NCBI GenBank assembly: GCA_945864145.1
Contig: CAMBAN010000005.1
Span: forward strand, 1-55,400
Length of the DNA: 55,400 nucleotides
Origin: an uncultured Lachnospiraceae bacterium
GTDB taxonomy: Bacteria; Bacillota; Clostridia; Lachnospirales; Lachnospiraceae
Direction: 5' to 3'
Part shown: positions 18,213 to 26,305 of the stretch, in pieces
Layout of the letters: each line of letters opens with the position of its first letter
How positions within the stretch are numbered: position 1 is the first letter of the stretch
Made by a program: the position numbers and the translations under genes
Notes under the pieces: generated by a model
Seen by the model: only the letters and a program-made list of their open reading frames with translations
Told to the model about the DNA's origin: nothing
The model's database searches: none

Positions 18213-18242
18213 AATATAGCAATATTTTTTATTGTTTGTCAA
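18213..18242 (-). promoter_or_regulatory. glnA promoter
   Basis: TTGACA (18237-18242), 18 bases, TATATT (18213-18218) on the minus strand. The leader to the glnA start is about 100 bases and A/T-rich, and I see no paired hairpins of the kind ANTAR proteins bind. Confidence 0.7.
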
Positions 18243-18264
18243 TGGTTACTTATAGTCATATTGT
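18236..18264 (+). promoter_or_regulatory. Probable promoter of the 18312 gene, overlapping the glnA promoter
   Basis: TTGTCA (18236-18241), 17 bases, TATTGT (18259-18264). Its -35 hexamer overlaps the -35 of glnA on the other strand, so RNA polymerase could occupy only one of them at a time. Confidence 0.5.
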
Positions 18265-18311
18265 TTCTCCTTTCTGCATATGATACCACTAAAGAACATG
18301 ATGGAGTATTT

Positions 18312-18791
18312 ATGAGTTCACAGACAAAAATTCTCGTTCTCCACAGAAGAATTTTCATCTATACATTACTAGCCTTATTCGCCCTGATTTCCATTGCTGT
18401 TATTCTTTACTTTTCCATCAGTAAAACTCCGAATGAGGAATTTCATACAGCTGCAAGCTTTTATGACGCAGATGAAATCGCAAATGTCCCAACAGATACT
18501 TCCGCTACCTATCTACCTGGAGTTTATCAATCCTGCGTACAGCTTGGCGACAGTCAATTCGAAATCAGTCTTTGTGTAGACAAAGACCATATCAACAGCA
18601 TTACACTGCTGCCTGTTGATGAGACTATCAGCACTATGTATCCATTGTTGGATAGCACGGTAGAAGAGCTGACAAGTAAAATCATCGAAACACAATCTCT
18701 GGAAAACATCAGCTATTCCACGGAATACCGCTATACGTGTCTGACTATTCTTTCTGCCATTCAGCATGCATTAAATAAGGCTGAGTACTAA
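18312..18791 (+). CDS. Membrane-anchored protein of unknown function
   Basis: 159 residues. One membrane helix (about residues 17-38: TLLALFALISIAVILYF region) follows a short basic N-terminus, then an extracellular domain. That domain (LPGVYQSCVQLGDSQFEIS, then SITLLPVDETISTMYPLLD and a C-terminal TILSAIQHALNKA) has a layout that recalls FMN-binding-domain-like proteins, but I see no clear flavin attachment motif, so I do not name it. The start is the ATG at 18312, five bases after GGAG; a longer frame to 18144 would have no ribosome binding site and would run through the promoter. It is divergent from glnA. Confidence 0.7.
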   Translation: MSSQTKILVLHRRIFIYTLLALFALISIAVILYFSISKTPNEEFHTAASFYDADEIANVPTDTSATYLPGVYQSCVQLGDSQFEISLCVDKDHINSITLLPVDETISTMYPLLDSTVEELTSKIIETQSLENISYSTEYRYTCLTILSAIQHALNKAEY

Positions 18792-18794
18792 AAA

Positions 18795-18835
18795 ACTACG
18801 GTTTCACAAATCTTTTCCCTTTGTGAAACCGTAGT
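18795..18835. terminator. Bidirectional terminator
   Basis: A perfect 16-bp stem: ACTACGGTTTCACAAA (18795-18810) with its complement at 18820-18835, with T-runs on both sides. It serves both the 18312 gene and the convergent small gene at 18839. Confidence 0.9.
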
Positions 18836-18838
18836 CTT

Positions 18839-19039
18839 TTATTTTTTCTGCTTGTCTAACAGCTCTCTTAAGGCATCCTCACTGTCGCTGACCCAGGCAT
18901 CCTCTTCATCTGCATTGAGACCAAGGTACTGGGCAAGTGTTTCTTCCGTATCACTCATGCCCCATTGATAGCTGTATTCATCTATTTCCTCAAACTCAAT
19001 CTCTCCTGCTAAATAGCGCTCTTTAAACTTTTTCTCCAT
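18839..19039 (-). CDS. Small acidic protein of unknown function
   Basis: 66 residues, strongly acidic, no membrane segment. Start chosen at MEKKFKERYLAGE, seven bases after AAAGGG; a longer frame to 19069 has no ribosome binding site. The body has the pattern EFEEIDEYSYQWGMSD, then LAQYLGLNADEEDAW and a C-terminal ALRELLDKQKK. I recall small clostridial proteins of similar length with a GEIEFEEID...LGL..EEE.AW pattern but no named function. It is not clearly in an operon, and no toxin-like partner is adjacent. Confidence 0.65.
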   Translation of the reverse strand: MEKKFKERYLAGEIEFEEIDEYSYQWGMSDTEETLAQYLGLNADEEDAWVSDSEDALRELLDKQKK

Positions 19040-19118
19040 ATTCGTTCCCTTTCTTTTGTCGGCAACCATTTCTTATACCTTATTATATGTAAAAAAAGAC
19101 GCTTTCGCAAGATAGCAC

Positions 19119-20933
19119 TTAACCAATATCCGGTTCGTCCATCAAAGTAACATAATCCACCGTTTTTCCTTCTGTTTCAAAAATGATTAATTCATTCTCT
19201 CCTGTTTTTAATAATGGTGCAGGGATATAGAGACGCTTCTGCGGTCCAATCTCCCAAAATCTTCCAAGATTGAAGCCATTCAGGAATACACAGCCCTTCC
19301 CCCAGCCTTCCAAATCTAAGAAAGTATCGCCCTTTTCCTCTACCTCAAAGGTGAAACGACAAAAGGTCGGTAGATTATCTGTATAACCCTTTGTAAAATC
19401 CACTTTCTCAACATTATCTAATGGAAGTGGATACATGGTCCACAAATAGTGCATATGTCCATTAATCTGTACACAATCATCAATACCTTTTCTTTGGTGT
19501 GCCATCATAGGTCCAAAATTCACGCGCCCCATATTTTCCATTAAAATATCTAATGGAGCATTTGGTTCAAAGGTAACAGGTTCTCTCTTTTCCTGCTCCT
19601 CACCATCTTCTGCTTTGACATTTATGTCTTCTGCTTTTTTCACTCTGCCTGTCAGCACATCATATTCCCCTGTCAATTCTCTGTCATAAAGTGTGACAAG
19701 TGGTTTTTTATCCACAAAAATATTTGCTCTGTCATTCGCTCCCCAAAGTCTGATTCTTTCAATATTCTTTTCCTTTGCAAGCCTGGAATGATATAGAATG
19801 TATCCGTAATTTTGTCCGCATTTTTCCATGCAGACAGGGAACGTATCCTCTATCGGCGTAGAAAGATTTTGCAGATTTTCAAAAAGTCCTGTTTTTGACA
19901 CGACTGTCAGTTTTCCATAGGCTTTCTTCTTGATTTGTGTCGTCAGTGTCACTTTCGGCACTGGTGCATGTTTTTGAATGACCTTCTGAAACGCCTCATA
20001 TTTTGGTGTAAAATCTCCTGCCTCTGTCAGAAGAGCATCATAATCATAGCTTGTGACATCCGGTGTCAATTCGTCGTAATAGTTTGAACCATTCATAAAG
20101 CCAAAATTGGTACCACCAATGAACATATAGATATTCACATGTCCCATTTCCAGCATGTCATCCAAATCCTGTGGTGCATCCGGGTTTCCCTTCATATGCC
20201 CGCCATTTCCCCAATGGTCAAACCAGCCTACCCAAAACTCTGCACACATCAGTGGCTTATCCGTATACCGGCTAAGTACTGCAAAGCGTTCCCTGGTACG
20301 TGAGCCAAAGTTCCCTGTCATTTTTGTACCGGGTAATTCCCCACAGCTTAGTGACTCATCAAATGGTCCATCAGAAGTAATGAGTGGCACCTCTACCCCT
20401 CTGTCCAGCATCATATCACGGATTGCCTCCAGATATCTGGTATCATCTCCGTAATAACCATATTCATTTTCCACCTGCATCATAATGACAGGTCCGCCCT
20501 TTGTTATCTGTAAAGGAGTAATAAGGGGCATTAACACATCATAATACTCTCTGACATGTTTTAAAAACGGTTCATAGCAGGCTCTTAATTTCATATTATC
20601 TTCTTTTAAAAGCCACGCAGGAAGCCCACCCATTTCCCATTCAGCACAGATATAAGGAGACGGTCTTATAATCACATATAAGCCAAGCTCCTGTGCAAGC
20701 CTTATAAAGCTGACCAAATCATATCTGCCCTCAAAATGGAACTCTCCCTTATTCGGTTCATGGACATTCCAGGCAATATAAGTTTCTACTGTATTACATC
20801 CCATTGCCTTTAGCTTTTCCAGGCGGTCACGCCAGTACTCCGGTACTATTCTAAAATAATGAATACTTCCGGAAATTACTTTAAAAGGCTCTCCATTTAG
20901 ATAAAAGTCATCTTTGATTTCAAATTTTCCCAT
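19119..20933 (-). CDS. GH35 beta-galactosidase
   Basis: Glycoside hydrolase family 35 enzyme of 604 residues that removes terminal beta-galactose from oligosaccharides. The acid/base Glu157 is in VENEYGYYG and the nucleophile Glu232 is in MCAEFWVGWFDHWG. The N-terminal GSIHYFRIVPEYWRDRLEKL segment is typical. The C-terminal third holds the accessory beta domains (WGKGCVFLNGFNLGRFW). No signal peptide, so it is cytoplasmic and acts on imported sugar. The start is the ATG at 20933, five bases after GGAGG; the frame continues upstream without one. It is the last gene of the operon under LacI. Confidence 0.95.
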   Translation of the reverse strand: MGKFEIKDDFYLNGEPFKVISGSIHYFRIVPEYWRDRLEKLKAMGCNTVETYIAWNVHEPNKGEFHFEGRYDLVSFIRLAQELGLYVIIRPSPYICAEWEMGGLPAWLLKEDNMKLRACYEPFLKHVREYYDVLMPLITPLQITKGGPVIMMQVENEYGYYGDDTRYLEAIRDMMLDRGVEVPLITSDGPFDESLSCGELPGTKMTGNFGSRTRERFAVLSRYTDKPLMCAEFWVGWFDHWGNGGHMKGNPDAPQDLDDMLEMGHVNIYMFIGGTNFGFMNGSNYYDELTPDVTSYDYDALLTEAGDFTPKYEAFQKVIQKHAPVPKVTLTTQIKKKAYGKLTVVSKTGLFENLQNLSTPIEDTFPVCMEKCGQNYGYILYHSRLAKEKNIERIRLWGANDRANIFVDKKPLVTLYDRELTGEYDVLTGRVKKAEDINVKAEDGEEQEKREPVTFEPNAPLDILMENMGRVNFGPMMAHQRKGIDDCVQINGHMHYLWTMYPLPLDNVEKVDFTKGYTDNLPTFCRFTFEVEEKGDTFLDLEGWGKGCVFLNGFNLGRFWEIGPQKRLYIPAPLLKTGENELIIFETEGKTVDYVTLMDEPDIG

Positions 20934-21017
20934 TGTTACCTCCATCCTAACGTGTATCTGACACGCCCTTATTTGATAAAACAGAAAATATCTTAGCATT
21001 TCCATTCTATAAAATAA

Positions 21018-21054
21018 GGGCGTACCGTACTTCTGAGGAAGCATCAGTACGCCC
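21018..21054 (-). terminator. Hairpin between the lipoprotein and the beta-galactosidase
   Basis: GGGCGTAC (21018-21025) pairs with GTACGCCC (21047-21054); the minus strand then reads TTATTTTATA. This is a weak terminator or processing hairpin. It could allow transport genes to be expressed more highly than the hydrolase. Confidence 0.5.
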
Positions 21055-21075
21055 ACATATGACACTTGTGTTACC

Positions 21076-22725
21076 TTATTTGTATAACTCGTCAAACTGT
21101 CTCTGTAATTCAGCAGTTACCTCATTAATACCTGCTGCCTCTAATGCAGCCTGATATTCTGCTACGATTTCTTCTGCTGTTCCCTTATACTTACCATAGG
21201 AAATCTGCTTCATATAGTTTGTATGAATTTCACTGATGTTGTTAATCATAGACTGGATATTATCTACATCTGCAACAAACTGTCCATACGGATAGTTAAT
21301 CTTAATCTTGTCATATTCTGCATATAACTTGTCGATTGCATCCCAGTTCATAGTAGCGTCCTTGATTTCAAGGTCATCGTTACGTCCCCACCAGAAGTTT
21401 GTTGTGATTGCATCTGTATCCTTATTATAAGTATCAGGCTGAATACGAAGTCCTTCATCATTTACATCCCACTGCTTGCCCTGGATACCATAGTTGATTA
21501 ATTTGTAGCAATCCGGATCATTTCTTAATAAGTCATAAACCATCAATGCTCTTTCAGGGTTCTTAGATGCTGCAGATACTGCCATTGCACCGTGTGTAAT
21601 AGAAAGTGCAACTACGTTCTGTGTCTCTTCACCGAAGTAGAAGAAGCCTGTTTCAGCATCTTCATCATCTTCATAAATGGTGTAGCCCGGCTTATGAGAG
21701 CAAAGGTCTGTCCATGTCTGTGTATGATGCTGTTCTGCTGCTACACGACCGATTTTGTAATCTTCACGGTTATCAGATGCAGTATTATTCAATACGTCTG
21801 TCTTCCAAACACCGATTTCATCCCATTCCTTCATCATCTTTGCATATTCTACTAAAGAATCTGTATCTGTCATGTATGGGCTGTATACTGTGTAAAGGTC
21901 ATCCTTTGTACCACCCCACATAGCGCCTGCATTCAATCCATCGATTGATACATAATTGCTGTGTGAAGAAATCCAGCCGCTAACCATCTGTGCATACTGT
22001 GTACCGTCTGAATCCCATGGAATCACATCCGGATATGCTTCTTTTACATATTTAAAATAGGTTGTTAAATCTTCCCAGCTATGTACACCGTTCTCTAAGC
22101 CGGCTTCTTTAGCCCAGTCAAGACGATATGCATAACCATGATTGGTCCACTGTGCATAATTATCTTCCGGCATCAGATAGATTTCTCCATTGTACTTACA
22201 CAAATCCCAGTTTTCAGCCGGTACACTTGCCCAAGTCTGAGGTGCATATGTCTTTAACATATCTTCACTTAACTCAAGGAAAGCACCATTCTTTACGTTT
22301 GGCCATGCATCCAACCAGTCAGATGCGGTACCAACCAAATCAACTGTACCATCCATCTGTGCCAGGGTCAGATTGTAAACTGATAAATAATCTGTCCAGT
22401 CAATGTAGTAAATAGAAAGCTCTGCATTTACCTTCTCTGTTAAAATAGCATTTAACTGCTCGAGCATTTCCTCTGTTGCACCGTTTGTTGGTGCGCCACC
22501 TGTTGTCATATAAGTAATAACAACGTGCTCTGATGTGTCAATTGCAGCGGTGTCTGTGCCGGCACTTGCGTCTGTTGAACTTGTCTCTGTTGATGCTGAT
22601 GTTGATGTACTTGCTGTATCTGTAGCAGTTGATGAAGTACTACTGCTGTCAGATGAACCACAGCCTGTAAGACCTGTAGTAACCATTGCTGTTGTAAGCA
22701 ATATTGCAACTAATTTCTTTTTCAT
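21076..22725 (-). CDS. Sugar ABC transporter substrate-binding lipoprotein
   Basis: Solute-binding protein of 549 residues. A signal peptide with lipobox LTGC places the lipid on Cys22. A Ser/Thr/Ala-rich linker runs to about residue 65. The rest is a family-1 binding fold rich in Trp and Tyr (VSGWISSHSNYVS, ATNFWWGRN-like region), as expected for oligosaccharide binding. It is larger than a typical 420-residue protein but is usual for LplA-like proteins. It lies between the permeases and the GH35 gene, so the ligand is probably a beta-galactoside; this is inferred. Confidence 0.93.
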   Translation of the reverse strand: MKKKLVAILLTTAMVTTGLTGCGSSDSSSTSSTATDTASTSTSASTETSSTDASAGTDTAAIDTSEHVVITYMTTGGAPTNGATEEMLEQLNAILTEKVNAELSIYYIDWTDYLSVYNLTLAQMDGTVDLVGTASDWLDAWPNVKNGAFLELSEDMLKTYAPQTWASVPAENWDLCKYNGEIYLMPEDNYAQWTNHGYAYRLDWAKEAGLENGVHSWEDLTTYFKYVKEAYPDVIPWDSDGTQYAQMVSGWISSHSNYVSIDGLNAGAMWGGTKDDLYTVYSPYMTDTDSLVEYAKMMKEWDEIGVWKTDVLNNTASDNREDYKIGRVAAEQHHTQTWTDLCSHKPGYTIYEDDEDAETGFFYFGEETQNVVALSITHGAMAVSAASKNPERALMVYDLLRNDPDCYKLINYGIQGKQWDVNDEGLRIQPDTYNKDTDAITTNFWWGRNDDLEIKDATMNWDAIDKLYAEYDKIKINYPYGQFVADVDNIQSMINNISEIHTNYMKQISYGKYKGTAEEIVAEYQAALEAAGINEVTAELQRQFDELYK

Positions 22726-22789
22726 TTCTTTTCCTCCTATATCTTACATAGTTTTATCTGCACCCCGAAAAGGGATTGCATTCGCCAAA

Positions 22790-23713
22790 TTAACCCTTTA
22801 CCGCGCCTACGGTAATACCACCAATGAAATACTTCTGTACAAATGGATACAGGAATACAATAGGTCCTGTTGCCATAACTGCAGTTGCCATTTTCAAGCT
22901 TTCTGTCGGGATATCTGAAAGCTGGATAAACTGTCCTGCAACAGAGTTTTTCAAGCTCTGTACCTCATTTACTACCTTGTATAAGTTATACTGCAAAGGT
23001 ACGGTTGTAACCTTAGAACTTAAGAACAAAGAAGACTGATACCATTCATTCCAATACCCCAATGCCAGGAACAAACCAATTGTTGCAAGTGCAGGCTTAA
23101 GCATTGGTAAAATGAGTGCTGTAAATATCTTCATATCCCCTGCACCATCTATTTTTCCGGACTCTGTAATTTCATGAGGTATACTCTTTACAAAGTTTTT
23201 CATCAAAATGATGAGCCACGGTGACATCAGAAGCGGTAATAATACTGCAAAATAGCTGTCCTTTAAATGATAGGTCTGTGTCATTAATAAATAGTACGGT
23301 GCAAGTCCTGCCTGAAAGAGGCTGGTGAAATAAATGAAAAAGGAAATACCGTTTCTAAAAGGAAAATCCTTTCTCTGTAATGCATAACCGGTCATAGCGA
23401 TAATGGACAAACCAACAAAGGTACCAACTACTGTCAGCGTAATGGTCAACGCGTAAGAATACCAGATAGCACCGCTTTTACAAACCATTTCATATGCCTT
23501 CAGCGTTGCTTCCTTAGGGATGAGCTGAACACCTTCAGCTCTGATAATCTCCTCTCTTGTAAAAGAAGTACCAATAATAATCAAAAACGGAAGAATACAG
23601 CATACGGAGTAAAATGTCACGAATATGTATCCGATTCCTCTTATTATCATATCAGAAACTCCAATTTTTACTTTGGAACTTTCTACTGCATAGTTTTTTT
23701 CTTTCTTTGCCAT
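22790..23713 (-). CDS. Carbohydrate ABC transporter permease (LplC/YtcP type)
   Basis: Permease of 307 residues with about six membrane segments. The EAA loop is seen in ITESGKIDGAGDMKIF followed by ILPMLKPALA. The C-terminus (FIGGITVGAVKG) matches the other importer in this window. The start is at MAKKEKNYAVE. It is separated from the first permease by 17 bases and from the lipoprotein by 64. The order permease-permease-lipoprotein is the same as in the 1-2666 operon. Confidence 0.93.
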   Translation of the reverse strand: MAKKEKNYAVESSKVKIGVSDMIIRGIGYIFVTFYSVCCILPFLIIIGTSFTREEIIRAEGVQLIPKEATLKAYEMVCKSGAIWYSYALTITLTVVGTFVGLSIIAMTGYALQRKDFPFRNGISFFIYFTSLFQAGLAPYYLLMTQTYHLKDSYFAVLLPLLMSPWLIILMKNFVKSIPHEITESGKIDGAGDMKIFTALILPMLKPALATIGLFLALGYWNEWYQSSLFLSSKVTTVPLQYNLYKVVNEVQSLKNSVAGQFIQLSDIPTESLKMATAVMATGPIVFLYPFVQKYFIGGITVGAVKG

Positions 23714-23730
23714 GTTTTAACCTCCCCACC

Positions 23731-24684
23731 TTAGAACAATGAATAATCAGGGTCAATTTTCTTTACAACAAAGTTACTAACCATAACCATGCAGAAACCG
23801 ATAATTGACTGATACAAACCAACGGCTGAAGCTGTTGCAAAGTTGAAATCTGTCATTGTTGCACGATATACGTAGGTTTCAATGATATCTGTTGTAGAAT
23901 ACAGTAGTGGATTTTTACCTACTACATTGTAGAACAGACCAAAGTCACCCTTTACAATACCACCCACTGCGAAAAGCAACAGAATGATAAAGGTAGGTTT
24001 AAGACCAGGAAGGATAATGTATCTGATTTTTTGCCAGCCATTTGCTCCATCCACTCTTGCAGCTTCGATGATTTCTGCATCAATACCCATAATCGCTGCG
24101 AAATAAACAACGGAATTGTAACCTGTCTTTTGCCACAAATGAATGATGACTAACAACACCGGCCAGACACTGGCATCTGAATAGGGACCCCATTTTTCCA
24201 TACCCAATTTCCCTAAAATTGAATTTACAAAACCATAGTCATAATTCAACAGGTTATAAACCAAAACACCTACCAATACCTGTGAAATGAAGTATGGTAA
24301 AAACATCATGGTCTGTGATACCTTTTTGAACCATTTACATCTCATTTCATTTAGCAAAATAGCTACAAAAATCGCTAATGCATTTCCTAAAATGATAAAT
24401 GCCACATTGTAAAGAATGGTATTTCTTGTTAAATCAAAAAGCTTTCCGGAATTAACAAGAAATTCGAAATTTTTCAAGCCCACGAATTGGCTTCCAAAAA
24501 TACCATCTCTATAATTATATTTTACAAATGCTACATAAATACCCGGCATAGGTGCGTAAGAGAACACGCAAAAGAACACAACTGCCGGTAAGCACATCAG
24601 CAATAATACTCTTGACCGTTTCACTTTTTGCCAAAAGCTCAAGCCAGATTTCGGTTTTGCAACCTTTGTCTTAGTCTTTCCCAT
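23731..24684 (-). CDS. Carbohydrate ABC transporter permease (LplB/YteP type)
   Basis: First gene of the beta-galactoside operon. It has about six hydrophobic segments and an EAA loop containing EIIEAARVDGANGW and ILPGLKPTF. I start at the ATG at 24684 (317 residues), eight bases after AGGAGG; a TTG two codons earlier is only two bases from that site. It lies just downstream of a promoter and a LacI-type operator. Confidence 0.92.
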   Translation of the reverse strand: MGKTKTKVAKPKSGLSFWQKVKRSRVLLLMCLPAVVFFCVFSYAPMPGIYVAFVKYNYRDGIFGSQFVGLKNFEFLVNSGKLFDLTRNTILYNVAFIILGNALAIFVAILLNEMRCKWFKKVSQTMMFLPYFISQVLVGVLVYNLLNYDYGFVNSILGKLGMEKWGPYSDASVWPVLLVIIHLWQKTGYNSVVYFAAIMGIDAEIIEAARVDGANGWQKIRYIILPGLKPTFIILLLFAVGGIVKGDFGLFYNVVGKNPLLYSTTDIIETYVYRATMTDFNFATASAVGLYQSIIGFCMVMVSNFVVKKIDPDYSLF

Positions 24685-24713
24685 TTTCAATACCTCCTAT
24701 ACAATTGCCAATC

Positions 24714-24727
24714 TGCAACCGATTTCA
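24714..24727. promoter_or_regulatory. LacI-type operator of the transporter-GH35 operon
   Basis: TGCAACCGATTTCA, differing by one base from the TGAAACCGATTTCA ahead of the lacI-family gene. It sits about 8 bases downstream of the -10 box, over the expected transcription start, which is a repressing position. Confidence 0.8.
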
Positions 24728-24734
24728 TATATAA

Positions 24735-24764
24735 ATATTACCATTCATATACCTATTATGTCAA
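24735..24764 (-). promoter_or_regulatory. Promoter of the transporter-GH35 operon
   Basis: TTGACA (24759-24764), 18 bases, TAATAT (24735-24740) on the minus strand. The LacI-type operator follows directly. Confidence 0.75.
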
Positions 24765-24847
24765 TATAATGTATGAATTTTGCATATTTTCTGTTATGTT
24801 GTACAAACATTTATTGTCTTTTTGTATAATTTATCTATATCGATTGT

Positions 24848-24882
24848 ACAAAAAAATGACCTGATTTCTCATCAGGTCATTG
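24848..24882 (-). terminator. Terminator of the lacI-family gene
   Basis: An 11-bp stem AATGACCTGAT (24855-24865) with ATCAGGTCATT (24871-24881), followed on the minus strand by a run of T. Confidence 0.9.
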
Positions 24883-24916
24883 CTTTTACGTTTCATTTTT
24901 GAATTCGGTGTCAAAT

Positions 24917-25972
24917 CTATGATACCGGAGCGCCCCCACTGCTTTCCCTGACAACCAAAGTCGGATTGACCATGCGTACCTTACCGGTCTTTTTCTTTTC
25001 AATCAGGGAAACTGCTGTATCCACGAGCTTTTTGCCAAACTCATCATAATTATAATCAATACTTGTTAATCTTGGAATCGTCATTTCTGCCATATAAGTA
25101 TTATCATAGCTGACAAGAGAAATGTCTTGAGGAACTTTCATATTATGTTCAAAAAGACTTTTCATAATTCCCATTGCAGAGAAATCATTGATTGCAATCA
25201 CAGCAGTTGGACGTACTCCCTTATCCAGCATTTCATTCATGGCAAGATAGCCACTTTCAAAATCATAGCCTGTATCCTCTGCTACCAGTTCTGCATCAAA
25301 CTCAATCAACTGTTCCTTTAAAATCTGTTTGTATCTTTGCAGCTTTTCAAAAGTTGCAAGCACATGCTTACTTCCTCCAATCAGCGCAATCTTTCTATGT
25401 CCAAGAGAAATCAAGTGCTCCATCAAAAGCTCCATTGCCTGCATACTGTCAATACGCACGACATTGCATCTTGTTCCGTCAAGCTTTCCCGTCACCACAA
25501 CAGGAGTCGTTGCCATGACCTGATTTATCAGTTCCACATATTCCTCATTGGATACCAGATCATCGACACGTCCGCCCAACTGAATAATGGCATCTACTCT
25601 TTGCTCCTGCAGTTTTCCCAGTAATTCCTTTTCTGTGTCTGTTACACCAAGAGAGTTGCACAGTAATACGGTGTATTCTGTTTCTCTTGCTGCCTTTTCA
25701 ATGGATACGAATAAAGCTGCATAATATGGATTTCTAATATCTGCTGCAAGCACACCTATGGTCCTTGTTTTGGTATCTGCAAGCCCCTTAGCCAAAGCAT
25801 TTGGTTTAAAATTATACTTTTCAATCAGTGCCTGTACTTTCTCTTTCTTTTCACTTCGTACATTTGCACTATTTGTCAATACACGCGATACTGTAGACGG
25901 TGATACCCCTGCCTCCCTGGCAATATCATAAATTGTGATTGTTTTGTTTTCATTATTTCTTTGTGGGAGCAT
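24917..25972 (-). CDS. LacI-family transcriptional repressor
   Basis: 351 residues: N-terminal helix-turn-helix (TIYDIAREAGVSPSTVSRVL at about 12-31), a hinge (NALAKGLADTKTRTIGVL), then a periplasmic-binding-protein-like sugar domain with FESGYLAM and DNTYMAEMTIPRLTSIDY. It should bind an imported sugar and release DNA. A palindromic operator lies in front of its own gene and a near-copy in front of the downstream transporter operon, so it probably represses both. Both promoters overlap or precede the operators. Confidence 0.94.
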   Translation of the reverse strand: MLPQRNNENKTITIYDIAREAGVSPSTVSRVLTNSANVRSEKKEKVQALIEKYNFKPNALAKGLADTKTRTIGVLAADIRNPYYAALFVSIEKAARETEYTVLLCNSLGVTDTEKELLGKLQEQRVDAIIQLGGRVDDLVSNEEYVELINQVMATTPVVVTGKLDGTRCNVVRIDSMQAMELLMEHLISLGHRKIALIGGSKHVLATFEKLQRYKQILKEQLIEFDAELVAEDTGYDFESGYLAMNEMLDKGVRPTAVIAINDFSAMGIMKSLFEHNMKVPQDISLVSYDNTYMAEMTIPRLTSIDYNYDEFGKKLVDTAVSLIEKKKTGKVRMVNPTLVVRESSGGAPVS

Positions 25973-25992
25973 ATCAATTCCTCCATACTATA

Positions 25993-26006
25993 TGAAACCG
26001 ATTTCA
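25993..26006. promoter_or_regulatory. LacI-type operator of the regulator gene
   Basis: TGAAACCGATTTCA, an inverted repeat with a central CG, 10 bases downstream of the -10 box. It supports autoregulation. It matches the second operator at 24714-24727 at 13 of 14 bases. It departs from the CcpA cre consensus at positions 6 and 9. Confidence 0.82.
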
Positions 26007-26016
26007 CTTTTATTCT

Positions 26017-26045
26017 ATCATAAGTAAATTATATGCTTATGTCAA
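26017..26045 (-). promoter_or_regulatory. Promoter of the lacI-family gene
   Basis: TTGACA (26040-26045), 17 bases, TATGAT (26017-26022) on the minus strand. Confidence 0.8.
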
Positions 26046-26108
26046 TCCATTACCTTTATTTTATGCAAAAACATTATTCAGACAACATCTGTCAGCATTT
26101 TCAGCAAA

Positions 26109-26138
26109 CAAAAAAGGAAATCCGTTTATCAGATTTCC
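26109..26138 (-). terminator. Terminator of tRNA-Gly
   Basis: GGAAATC (26116-26122) pairs with GATTTCC (26132-26138), followed on the minus strand by TTTTTTG. Confidence 0.8.
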
Positions 26139-26147
26139 CTTTTCCAG

Positions 26148-26220
26148 AGCGATAGACGGGGCTCGAACCCGCGGTCTCGACCTTGGCAAGGTCGCGCGTT
26201 ACCAACTACGCCACTATCGC
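26148..26220 (-). tRNA. tRNA-Gly (anticodon GCC)
   Basis: 73 bases. Acceptor arms GCGATAG and CTATCGC pair perfectly. The D arm is GCGTAGTTGGTAACGC. The anticodon stem CGACC/GGTCG holds loop TTGCCAA, anticodon GCC, reading GGC and GGT. The T arm is GCGGG TTCGAGC CCCGT, with one G-T pair. The 3' CCA is not encoded and must be added after transcription. It has its own promoter and terminator and lies just downstream of glyA, whose enzyme makes glycine. Confidence 0.97.
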
Positions 26221-26224
26221 ATTT

Positions 26225-26255
26225 ATATCTTGTTCGTTTCCCGCGAACAAGATAT
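26225..26255 (-). promoter_or_regulatory. 12-bp hairpin in the tRNA-Gly leader
   Basis: ATATCTTGTTCG (26225-26236) and CGAACAAGATAT (26244-26255) form a perfect 12-bp stem with a 7-base loop. It fills the space between the -10 box and the tRNA 5' end, so it begins close to the transcript start. Confidence 0.7.
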
Positions 26256-26284
26256 ATAATACAACGTGTTTCTATATATGTCAA
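26256..26284 (-). promoter_or_regulatory. Promoter of tRNA-Gly
   Basis: TTGACA (26279-26284), 17 bases, TATTAT (26256-26261) on the minus strand; a strong consensus promoter as expected for a tRNA. Confidence 0.85.
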
Positions 26285-26305
26285 CACTTTTTTCAATTTT
26301 TTTTA

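Noticed and set aside
18144-18311. N-terminal extension of the 18312 gene
   Set aside because: No ribosome binding site, runs through the divergent promoters, and the chosen ATG has GGAG at good spacing.
21592-21923. Plus-strand frames inside the lipoprotein gene
   Set aside because: Antisense to a clear coding gene and no recognisable protein.
25993-26006. CcpA cre site at the lacI-family promoter
   Set aside because: It lacks the R and Y bases flanking the central CG of the cre consensus, and its partner at 24714 shares the deviation, so a dedicated LacI-type operator fits better.
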